Assembly (NCBI GenBank): GCA_937923605.1
Contig: CALDTY010000001.1
Span: 82,260 to 146,259, forward strand
Direction: 5' to 3'
DNA length: 64,000 nt
DNA from: Candidatus Absconditabacterales bacterium
Lineage (GTDB): Bacteria > Patescibacteriota > Gracilibacteria > Absconditabacterales > Absconditicoccaceae
Under the pieces are notes generated by a model. That model did no database searches. It was not told where the DNA came from and saw nothing but the letters and a program-made list of their open reading frames with translations. The first letter of the stretch is position 1. The number at the start of each line of letters is the position of its first letter. Shown one piece after another: positions 24,700-35,321 of this stretch. Made by a program: the position numbers and the translations under genes.

Positions 24700-26319
24700 A
24701 TGTTCAATAATCTGAAAGATATAAAAGTAAATTTGAAAGCATGAATTACTGTGGCACTTATCAGTGTTCCTATAGCGATATCTCTAGCAATAGTTTGATG
24801 AGCAACACCTATGATGTGATTACTCTCCTGAGCTTGGTCATGAGTGTTAGCTGCTATATTTTGCAGTAGTCGTCATAATGCGTATGGACCAGCCGGATCT
24901 TTAGCTGGAATACTATTGCCTATCACGGTAGGGTACTGAGTCATCTATTTACCATTATTGGCTATTATCGCATGATTGTTTATCCTTGTGTTTGGTGTAC
25001 TTAAGCTCACAAAATATCTAACGCTTATACCAGGATCATCGCTTCAGTGATTTCTTTTGTGAATCGGTTTAATCATTGGAATCGAACAAGTCCCAGCATT
25101 ACTGGGATTAAATTTGGATTACACATTAGCAGAAGTATTTCAAAATTTATCTGAAACTAACTTTCTTGCCTTTGGGCTATTTTTACTCACAGTTACCATA
25201 TTACATGTGTGTAGAAAATTTCTTCCTCAAGTTCCATGAGCTATAGTAGTGACTTTGATGTGAGTTATGATTGGGAAATATGCTGCTCAATCAAATTGAA
25301 TTAATTTAGAACTATTGATGGATCAATATACTGATGTAACATTCAGTTTATTCGCATGATTTGAATGGAAAATGTATTTTGATGCTCTAAAAGATATTGA
25401 AACCTTAAAAGTTATGATAGTGGCATGAGTATGAGTATGAGTGATTGCGCTATTAGAAACTCTTATCTCAGCTAAGATAGCGATGAAAGAAACACGTATA
25501 GGCTACGATCCACAACGTGAAGTATATGGTTTATGAATTACAAATATTATTACAGGTTTGGTATGATGAATCCCAGTAAGTGCACTTGTTCCTAGAACTG
25601 CCGTTAATATTGATTCTTGAGCAACAACTAAACTTTCATGATTATTGATAGGTGTTTTTACAGGTATATTTTCTGCATTCTTCTTTTCAAACGCTCTACA
25701 ATTTCTACCATTTGCCATAGTTGCTTGAATCTTAGTAGATATTGCACTTGGCATGATAAATCTATCCTTCTATCACAAACTTTGGAAACTTGAAAAGACA
25801 TCGATCGGAGTTGTTCTATTAGTATGATTAATTTCATACTTATGGGATCCAATTTTATGAATTCTTATTGGTACGGTAATCTCACTATTAGTAGTTGTTA
25901 GAAGAGCTTTAGACTCTGATCTAATGGTAAATATCTTTCGTGACTGACATCATATAAAGAAAATGCAGTTATCCACGTATAAACACTTTGAAAAAAAATG
26001 AGATCTTATTGTCATTAAACTTGAGTGAGAGCTCAATTATCTAACGATCGAATCACATAAAGATGCTATGGAATCAATACAAGCTGCAGATATAATTGTG
26101 TTATGATTTGGTTATACTTCAGTAATCGATCTAGATGCTCAAGAAGAATTAGAACATCTAATAAGTAAACGACTCAGTAAATGAAAAGAAGTTTATATAA
26201 CTTGATTAAGAGAACAAAATCTTAAAATTATGCAACATGGTTCCATCTATGATCAATTAAACTCTACAGGGCACATTTATGATAGCAAGTCAGCGCTTTT
26301 AGAGAAGATCTTAGATTAA
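24700..26319 (+). CDS. SulP-family anion transporter with C-terminal STAS domain
   Basis: 539 aa, about 11 hydrophobic helices. SulP hallmarks include GITVALISVPIAISLAIVGG at the N-terminus, NAYGPAGSLAGILLPI, and ETLISAKIAMKETRIGYDPQRE followed by GLGITNIITGLVGGIPVSAL. The last ~110 residues form a soluble STAS-like domain (GDLIVIKLEGELNYL..). SulP proteins carry sulfate, bicarbonate or other anions, often with Na+ or H+. Numerous glycines in the helices are TGA, which hides the whole gene from the ORF track. The substrate is unknown. Confidence 0.9.
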
Positions 26320-26325
26320 AAAATA

Positions 26326-26706
26326 TTACTGTTCATAAATCTTCTTTACATGTTTTTCTCTCTTGTAAGAATTAGCATTTTTTAATTTTTGGATACGATT
26401 TAAGCGAGTCATATTGACATCTCTTATGTCATCTAAATTAAAGTCTGATGAAAGTGTGTTTGCTAGATTATCAATATATGTTTTCATCTCACGATGATGG
26501 TCGGTATCTAAATATATGTTTCCAAGTTCATCTAGCTTCTTTTTTAAGAAGAAAAATCTCTCGACGAGTTGAGTTGAGGTTGTACTTGAATCACGAAACA
26601 TTCTAAAAAGATTTTTGGTTATCTTTTCTAAAAGATTTATACATTTCTGGCGCTCAAAAGTAGCAATAGATTTTCCTTTAGGGTTCTTAGAATTTGATCA
26701 TTTCAT
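26326..26706 (-). CDS. small charged helical protein, hypothetical
   Basis: 126 aa, extended upstream of the ORF-track start by one TGA codon (MKGSNSKNPKGKSIATFERQ). It is helical and charged (LVERFFFLKKKLDELGNIYL; RLNRIQKLKNANSYKREKHV), with no signal or membrane segment. It converges tightly with SulP (6 bp between stops). No family was recognised. Confidence 0.6.
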
Positions 26707-26773
26707 AATAAAAATAATACTTATATGCCTCTAGATAGCTAACGTTTTTAAAATTCACTGTAACATACTATTA

Positions 26774-27313
26774 TTAATCAACATTATGCTGTAAATATAC
26801 TGCGTATATAATTTGTTTGATTGCTTTTAGATCATCATTTGATCTTGGTCAATAGATCATTGCAGTAGTTGGACTTCTTGGGTGAGCTTCTCATCGTCAC
26901 AGTGCTTCAATATAGGTGGATCGTTCTATATTTGGCAAAGCTATGTGAAGACTACCATCAGAACTAGGATGCAAATGTATTCGTTCTCATGCTGCTGCTA
27001 CTGGAGCAGAAGAGTCTGGGGTAAACACTGCTCTAGCTCCTTTAACTGATATCTTTGTTTCTCCAGTAGTCATGCCTTTCAGGTTGCTCATATATTCTCG
27101 CAATTGTTCTTGAAGTGCAAAGGGAGCATTTTGAGTTAGTTGTTGATGTGCAATATTGGTGTTTTGTGGTGCATCAGATGTTTGTGGTTTAGCTCATTCA
27201 CGATGTATATTTGGAAGATTTACATCAGGTGATTGCAATTGTGTTCTCTTACTTTCACATCCAACAAGAATGAAACACAGGAGTACTATAATAAATCATA
27301 AGAATCTCTTCAT
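26774..27313 (-). CDS. lipoprotein with luciferase-like (DUF5519-type) domain
   Basis: 179 aa. A lipoprotein signal peptide ends in the lipobox LVGC. After a Gln/Pro-rich linker, the C-terminal 110 residues match the pattern of the luciferase/DUF5519 domain: HLHPSSDGSLHIALP, then GRGEAHPRSP and MIYGPRSNDDL. That domain occurs in some luciferase-related and NAD-associated proteins. Its enzymatic role in bacteria is unclear. The gene is probably monocistronic. Confidence 0.65.
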
Positions 27314-27491
27314 TAGATATATATATTCTAAAATTTATGAGTAATACATGATTTATATGTATATTTATCTTTTTATATGCATTTGCAAGAATAGAAATAT
27401 TGTAAATCAATAATGAATAGTCGTCACAAAGCAGGTGTTATGTAAGTAATGCTATTATACCGTACTGTTTTTATTAGATAATTATTGATTT

Positions 27492-28811
27492 ATGAATAAA
27501 ATCATTTTCTATCTTCCTTTTGTAGGAATATTACTATTCTCAATTAGTCATGCAAAGTATAGTGTTGATCATATCAATAATACACTCTATCGAGATTGAG
27601 AGGTAGTAAGCATTTATGAAAAGAGTCCTCCCGTAATATGGTCTGGCACTCACTATCAACACCCTTTTGCTATAACTAATACATGAATCTATTTTAAAAC
27701 GCAAAAAACCGATCTCACGCAAATAACTTCAATTCATCATCACTCATATTATTCTGACTGAGAGAATATTATTTATACAAAGAAATGAGATGATACATAT
27801 AAAGTCATACAGCAAGATCCATCATCTTTTCAAGTTATAGATAATATACCTCAAACAAATGGAGGATTTTTTATCCAATCCAGTGAAAATAATACGTTTA
27901 TCCCTTCTGATAGTCCTGTACATCGTTTTAGAAGACACTATTATACTCCAAGTCAAATATTTGATAGTAACTGAAATAAGACAACTCTAGATCTTACCTT
28001 AAGTAAAGCAGAAAGAATTGATTATTCTCACTATTATACGGATTGATCTAATATATTTACTCAAACTCTCGAGATTGTAGCAGATGAAAATATACAAAAT
28101 TTCGAAATAAAATGAAAAAGACGAGCTAATCATCAAGGAGACATATATAACTTCTGACGTAAAATTGATAATGTTGATCGAGAGACGTTAGAGGTTCTTG
28201 TCAATGATTACGCTAAAGATAAAAACCATGTATATAATAATGGCAAAATAATTGAATGAGTCAATCCTCTTACGTTTGATAAACTTGAAGGTTATTATTA
28301 TTCCGATTGAACTTCAATTATCTATAATGGAGAGATCTTAGATGCAGATGTTACAACATTCAAACTAATTGGTGAGAATTTATATGCTGATGATGTATAT
28401 CTATATGAGAGATGAAGAAAAATACTTTTCTTTGACCTAAGTAACATGACACCAATCGAAAAAACTGATGCATCTTGAACTGTATTTAAAATTTGAATTA
28501 CAGATGGTATATTCAATATTATGTGAGGACCTAATTGAAATCATCATATGTTCACTGATAAAATCCACCAACTTATAGATACAAAATTTATGGAAAGTAT
28601 TATGCCAAAATATTCTAAAAAATCAATTTCGTCTACACTGACAATTTTACTTCAAGAAATACAAAAAGAAGAAATTCAAGATCTAAGTAGTATTTTATGA
28701 TGAACTTTAAAAAAATTAAGCCCAATGTCGAGGTCTAAAGTAATTAAAAGGACTTTCTATTCATATATTCTCAAAAATATTGATAGATATTATGATAGTC
28801 TTTCAAACTAA
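27492..28811 (+). CDS. secreted DKNYW-repeat protein
   Basis: 439 aa with signal peptide (IIFYLPFVGILLFSISHA). The middle contains DKNYW-type units (AKDKNHVYNNGKIIEGVNPL; TSIIYNGEILDADVTTFKLI), a fold of short beta units seen in secreted proteins. The last ~90 residues are helical (SISSTLTILLQEIQKEEIQD). It is missing from the ORF track except for shadows because of >20 TGA codons. A surface or extracellular role is inferred; the ligand is unknown. Confidence 0.72.
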
Positions 28812-28883
28812 TCACTAATAGAATTAGTATACTTGGAGTGTTATATCCATATACTATTCTTTTATCACAAACCAATTACTTAT

Positions 28884-29396
28884 ATGTATACAAAATCAGA
28901 TATTCTAGCATCAATTAAAAATGAACATCGTATCATCAAGCATTTACATTCAAAGCTAACTGAAGAACATCTTACTTATAAACCAAATGATCATCAAAGA
29001 ACAGTAAACGAACTACTGCAATATCTTTCTCGTATGACAATATCAATGGGGACAATGTTTCAAGATAAACAGTATATTCCAGAAAAACAAAAACAATTGA
29101 GATTAGATTCGGAAGCAAAACATATGATCACAGATTTCCCAGTCTCTATGGATGAGCAATACACATTTATTGAGAATTATCTAAATTCAGCAACAGATGA
29201 AGATCTGGATACTGAATTAGATTTATTTAATACTGGCAATGTTATGGCTATCAAATCATATCTTTTAGATATTTTGTTTAAGAATTATACAGCTTATCGT
29301 ATGCAACTATTCTTATACATGAAGTGAGGTCTATGAATGACTAACTTAAATACGACGAATTTATGGGGATGAATGGATCCAGCTACTGACGCATAA
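28884..29396 (+). CDS. DinB-like / DUF1569-type helical protein
   Basis: 170 aa; I take the ATG giving MYTKSDILASIKNEHRI rather than the ORF-track TTG. It looks like a four-helix bundle with a metal-site His near the start and a closing block (FKNYTAYRMQLFLYMKGG) as in DinB-superfamily proteins. The C-terminus LWGGMDPATDA lies after a TGA that ended the ORF-track call. DinB-like proteins include thiol transferases and metal-binding enzymes. No specific reaction is supported. Confidence 0.6.
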
Positions 29397-29412
29397 ATAT
29401 AATTTAAGAAAC

Positions 29413-29444
29413 AAAAAAGCTACACTAGGTGTGTAGCTTTTTTG
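29413..29444. terminator. bidirectional terminator, AGCTACAC stem
   Basis: AAAAAAGCTACAC-tagGT-GTGTAGCTTTTTT lies between the convergent DinB-like gene and the deaD gene. The same stem recurs at 39774 and 49687. Confidence 0.9.
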
Positions 29445-29472
29445 TTTGAAAGAATATACTTAATACATAATT

Positions 29473-31230
29473 CTATTTCTTATTTCCTTTTGATTTGTAA
29501 TCTTTTTTTCATTTGTTTTTCTTATCTTTTCTATCCTTTTTTTCTTTCTTATCTTTCTTATCTTTCTTACCTTTGTATGGTTTCTTATCATAATCTTTCT
29601 TTTTATCGAATTTACCACGACCATACTTTCCTTTTCATCATGATTTACCTCATTTTCCATCTCTATCTTTTGATACTGATACAAGTGTTCTTCATGGTTT
29701 AGCACTAAAAATATCCAATATAATATCAGCTTCTGCTTTTGGACATGTAATAAAACTAAAATCATCTCTAATTGCTACATCATCCATTAAACTTTGTGAA
29801 ACTTTTGTCTCATCCTCAAGTCGTTCTACTAATTCTCTTGGCCCATCAAGATCTTGATTCCTACCACGAGCTATAAACAGTCTAACTGAATTTGGATTTC
29901 TGTCTGAGAATGATCATGTAGGTTTAATGTCTTTATAGGTTGAAACATCTAGTTGATTACCAAATGCAATCGTCAATAAAGAAGAAATAATTTCTCTTTC
30001 TGAACCTACATCTAATAGTTGGGTTACTAATTTCTCATATGTATCTAATGATTCTACCGAAATAGACGTTTCTACTTTTGCGACTATATGTGTTTTTTTC
30101 TGATCAATAACTGATTCAACCGTAGGTACTTCCATTCTTACAATCTCAGCTTTTGTAGTCTTAGCAATTCTCCTCATTTTTCATTCATCTTTCTTTGTAA
30201 TAAACGTAAGAGCAATTCATTTTTTCCCTGCTCTTCATGTTCTACCTATTCTATGTGTATAACATTCCGCATCTTGAGGTATGTTATAATTTACTACATG
30301 AGTTAGGTCATCAACATCAATTCCTCTTGCTGCTACATCTGTTGCAATCAAGAGCATAACTCTCTTGTTTTTAAATTTTTTTAGAACTTTTTCTCTTTGC
30401 CTTTGATTTAGATCTCAATGTAACGCATCAGCATGATAACCATTTCATTGTAACTCTTGAACCAATTCGTCACATTTTCTCTTTGTTTTACAAAAGACTA
30501 TTCCATAAAAATCTGGTTGACTATCAACAATTCTTGTTAGCGCTTCTAGTTTATCTCCTTCACGCAAATGCATACTCATTTGTGCAGTATTTCAGGTTGT
30601 AAGTTGTGAAGCCTCAACTGCAACTAGTTCATATTCACCCATATAACGAGATGCAACACGTTTTATTGCTGCAGGCATCGTAGCAGAAAAACAAAGCATT
30701 TGTCTATCCTCAGGACATGCATCTAAGATTTCTTCTATTTCATCTAAGAAACCCATATTCAGCATCTCATCTGCTTCATCTAAGATACAGAAATCTATTT
30801 TATCTAGTTTCAGTTTTCCTCTATTAATCATATCAATCATTCTTCAAGGTGTTCCAACGACAATTTGAGGTCCATTGCTTAATTCTTTTATCTGTTTTCA
30901 CATTGGTGCCCCACCATACACTTGAACAATAGAGATTCTTTTTGTTCATTTGAATGAACTTATTTCTTCAGATACTTGTACAGCTAGTTCTCTTGTAGGT
31001 GCAATAACTACTGCTTGCACATATTTCTTTTTGGGATCAATTTTCTCTATCACTGGGATTGCAAAAGCTGCAGTCTTACCAGTTCAAGTTTGTGCCTGTC
31101 AGATAATATCTTTTGTTCCACTAAGTAATAATGGAATACACGCCTCTTGAATTGGAGACGGAGTTTCAAATCATTTTTTTTCAAGCGCTCATAAAGTAGA
31201 GGCTGATAAGCCCATTTCAGAGAATTTCAT
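29473..31230 (-). CDS. deaD: DEAD-box RNA helicase, CsdA/DeaD type
   Basis: 585 aa. It has the core motifs [56 protein letters not shown] and HRIGRTGRAG. A DeaD-type C-terminal RNA-binding domain follows ([39 protein letters not shown]), then a very basic Lys/Asp tail ([19 protein letters not shown]). Such helicases act in ribosome assembly and cold adaptation. Five to seven glycines in the motifs and tail are TGA, which breaks the ORF track into three pieces. Confidence 0.93.
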
Positions 31231-31495
31231 AAGTAATAATAGTGAATAAGCAAAAAATCCTGTCTATGTTCAAAAAAAAGAAATAGAGAGAAATATACGG
31301 AAATCAGCCATCACTGGTGTACAATAGGCATATTAATCATGCCTTAAGAAAGGTCGCTCTTACTTTTTGTTCACATAATGGTCTAATTAACAGTACTGTA
31401 ATAGTAATGATAGAAAAGTCAATTCAGTTTTTAAAGCATGTTTAAGCTTCAAAATATTGCAAAAGCATAGTGCATCATTAGATTTAGTTTATCTA

Positions 31496-31666
31496 ATGAA
31501 AAGCCTTGAATCATCAGTAACTGAAAGCAAAGCAATATCAGGATTACTAATTCTGTGAATTTTAAGTTTCTTATATTTCTTTTTTTCGAATGAACAATTT
31601 CTAATATGGACCTTTGAAAGACATCAAAACATGAAAAACATGCTGTTTGATTATTTGAATTGATAA
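31496..31666 (+). CDS. short membrane protein or gene remnant
   Basis: 56 codons from ATG with one good hydrophobic segment (ISGLLILGILSFLYFFF). The frame is open upstream to about 31400 without a standard start (DRKVNSVFKACLSFKILQKH), which suggests the 5' end of a longer gene has been lost. The flanking 265 bp upstream holds nothing else I can name. Confidence 0.35.
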
Positions 31667-31852
31667 ATGCAGTGCCTGAAAATGTCGACTTTGATGCATT
31701 ATTACCTTAACAGCATGTCAGCACAATATTGATCAAAATAGATTTTGATTTACATCCAAATATAATCACATATCCAATATTAAACAATCTTTCCTTCTGT
31801 TATAGTATCTCTATACTAACATAACTTTTATTTGTAACACATTAAAACATAT

Positions 31853-34105
31853 ATGGAAAATTTAGTCTGATTATTGATTAAAAAAACTGGTCTCTCAAAT
31901 CAAGTAGTAGATAATATTATTAGCCTAATACAAGAGGGAAATACAATTCCTTTTATCGCGCGTTATCGTAAAGAGATGACAGATGAAGCAACTGATACAC
32001 AGTTGCGTGATTTCGAGGAAATTTATACTTATCAAAAGAAATTACTAGAAAAAAAAGAAGATATAATAAGATTACTTACTGAAAAAGAAGTAATAACTGA
32101 CGAACTACGTGCTTCAATACAAGCTGCTAGTACACTATCACAATTAGAAGATATCTATCGTCCATTTAAAGATAAAAAGAATACAAGAGCAACTAAAGCT
32201 ATTGCTAAAGGACTACAACCATTGGCAGATTTGTTGCTTGCCTGCGAACTCAGTACAGTTGAATTCGAGAACTTATCTACAAGTTATATAAAAGATACAT
32301 GAGACGAAAAAACATCTGTGACTTCAGCACAAGAAGCTATTCAAGGAGCAATGGATATTATTGCTGAGATCATTGCAGATAATCCTGAATTCCGTGCTGA
32401 AATTAAAGCTACACAAGATCGCACAATAATTTTGGAATCAACAGCAAGCAAAAAATTTGAGGAACACAGTGTTTATGAGACATATAAGAATTATAGAAAA
32501 CCCATCTCCCAAATGCCAAGTTATGCATATCTTGCCATAACTAGGGCAGAATCAGAAAAACAATTACGTGTAAAATTACATTTCAACGAAAGCGACAGTA
32601 TTGCTATTGGAAAGAAGATCTTCGTACCTTCTCATGCATCTGATCTTAAAGAAATATTACATGAGGTTATTTTAGATGGAATCAAAAGGTTACTTCATCC
32701 ATCTCTTGAAAGAGAATATAGATCTAATAAAAAATCCCAATCTGATCGTGAAGCGATTGATATTTTTGGTAAAAATGTAAAAGAATTACTTCTTTCTTCC
32801 CCTGTCAAACAAAAAGTGATTATGGGGTTCGATCCAGCTTATAGGACTGGTTGCAAAATAGCTATCATTGATGCTACAGGAAAATATATAGATTCTACAG
32901 TTGTGTATCCTACTGAGCCACAAAAGAAAATAGTAGAAACTAAAAAAGTACTGCTAAAATTAATAGCCGATCATAATGTTGGTCTTATCTGTATTTGAAA
33001 TGGTACAGCATCACGTGAATCAGAAAAATTTATTGCAGAGTTGATTAAAGAAGAATCTCTTGATACAAAATATCTAGTTGTGAGTGAAGCAGGTGCCTCA
33101 GTATATAGTGCTTCAAAATTGGCAAACGAAGAATATCCAGACTTAGATGTAACAATTCGTTGAGCAATTAATATTGCTCAACGTGTACAGGATCCTCTTT
33201 CAACTTATGTGAAAATAGATCCAAAATCATTAGGTGTCGGACAGTATCAACACGATGTCGATCAAAAACTATTAAAAGAGAAACTAGATAATCATATTCA
33301 AGATGCAGTGAATCGTGTTGGTATAGATATCAATACTGCTTCTCGAGCATTACTTCAACATATTTCAGGTTTGAGCAATACTATGGCCAAAAATGTTATT
33401 ACCTTTAGAGATGCTAATGGGAGTTTTAACAATAGAAAACAAATTAAAAAAGTAACATGAATTTGACCGAAAGCCTATGAACAATGTGCTTGATTTCTTC
33501 GCATCAACGCAGCAAAAGAATTGCTTGATAGTACAGGCATTCATCCAGAATCATATAAAGTGACCTATGAAATATTGGAAAAAGAGTTTAATCTTTCTAA
33601 GAAAACATTGAAACTTCCGTTCGTAGTTCCTATAGATATCGATATTGAAAATCTAGCGCATACATACAAGATATGAAGTGCAACTCTTCAAGACATAATA
33701 GATGAGCTTGCTAATCCTTGATTGGATCCTCGTACTGCTTTCGATGAGAAATGATTTAAATCAGATATACTTACCTTAGAAGATCTAAAAAAAGGTGTGC
33801 AACTAAATGGTGTTGTAAGAAATATTGTAGATTTTGGAGCCTTTATCGACATCGGCCTCAAAAACGATTGACTTCTTCATAAGTCCCAGCTAGGTAAACA
33901 AGTTCAGAATGTATTCGATGTTCTCAGTATTGGTCAACAGATAGATGTTATAGTCCTGGAAGTTGATCTAGAAAGAAAAAGAGTTTCTCTTTCACTAAAA
34001 AGTGATATCGTCTCAAAACGCCCTCAAATCAAGAAGAAAGTGAAGATCAAAAAATCTATCCCTGAGCCAGCTTCTTCTATAACATGAAATATTGTGTTTT
34101 CTTAA
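31853..34105 (+). CDS. tex: Tex-like RNA-binding transcription accessory protein
   Basis: 750 aa, complete once UGA is Gly; the ORF track gives three fragments. The N-terminal Tex domain starts MENLVGLLIKKTGLSNQVVD with IPFIARYRKE. The YqgF-like nuclease fold (VIMGFDPAYRTGCKIAIID) is near residue 320 and helix-hairpin-helix motifs (ISGLSNTMAKNVITFR) near 510. The C-terminal S1 domain is VRNIVDFGAFIDIGLKNDGL. Tex binds nucleic acids and affects transcription and translation. The family length is about 720-780 aa, so it is intact. Confidence 0.95.
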
Positions 34106-34352
34106 AGGCAGATTAGATTTATTGTATAAGATAAAAGTATTACTTTATATTTCTATTAGGTAAACTATAGTTAATTAAGTTAAACAAATCTCTGTTAAAA
34201 AACAAACATATAAAAATTGATAAATTTACAAACTTATATGCAATGTTCTAAGAAAGTATACTATTAGAACAGTCTTTCTACAAAGGACAATCATTCCTTC
34301 CAATAGCTGCAAACAATCAACATCGGGAGAAAATTGCTTCAAAGAAACAAAA

Positions 34353-35126
34353 TCAAGAAGCAAATAACAACCAAGGGCTTCGTGACGTAGTTATTGCAAT
34401 ACCGAATAAGATCACCCCACAAGCAGCTCTAAGTCGACGTCCATTAAGTTTGATATTTCTATTTACTGCTCTGTCTGTACGAGGAAATATCTTTTTCAAG
34501 AGCCAACGATAAACAAGTCCAAAAATAAAACTTAGCAGGAACATAACTATGATCAGCCCATAGCCAAGTGGTGAAAAGATAAAACTAATAGGAGAAGTGT
34601 TAAAAAAATCACGCTTAATCTTGGGTATAGAAGCGTATGATTCTACAGTTTCTGCCCAACCAAACTTCTCTATTTCACCTATTGCCAACGAATACTTTCT
34701 ATTGTTTTCTGGACTTGAGACTACAATTTTATATACCCCCTCTGGCACAGATTCTTTGAATTCTGGTCACATAAGATAACTATCATAACCAAAAGGTTCC
34801 AAAAACGTGTTTCGATCATAGTTCTTACCTTCAAGCATTGCCAACTCAGCAGGATCTTCCTGCTCACGTGAAATTAGTACACTAAGATCAGTTGGTTGCT
34901 CTGGGAGATCTGGCACGAGGATATTCACATACAATTCAAAATTTTCCGTCGCTTGTATCGTATATGTATGTGGCCCACTATCTAACACTTTATAATACGC
35001 TTTAGATATCTCGGGGTCCTCAACAACGATCTCAGTATTTTTATCAAGTTTTGGTTGATGCGCATACGCCAAACCTCAAGTAGTAAATAGTCATATGAAT
35101 AAAAATAGTATTCGAAAGTATTTCAT
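34353..35126 (-). CDS. secreted/membrane-anchored beta-sandwich protein
   Basis: 257 aa, joined from two ORF-track pieces by one TGA (SYLMGPEFKESV). Signal peptide (ILFLFIGLFTTGGLAYA), an extracellular beta-rich part (AYYKVLDSGPHTYTIQATEN) and then a C-terminal membrane helix (PLGYGLIIVMFLLSFIFGLV). The end holds a second hydrophobic stretch (AACGVILFGIAITT). Only about three TGA codons were found, fewer than in most neighbours. It lies 195 bp downstream of the aconitase gene on the same strand. Confidence 0.65.
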
Positions 35127-35321
35127 GAATATTCCAAAATAAAGATTAGATTTGTGACTGTTAATGTAGTAATACTAAAATACTTAGTAGTTTTTAGTGG
35201 AAATTATTTTATAGAGCTATTGTTTACTATTAATCATACGACAACAAAAAAAGAACAGTCCAAATGAGAACTATTCTTTAATATTATTTGTATCCCAAGG
35301 ATAATCTTGAGAGAGATTAAT

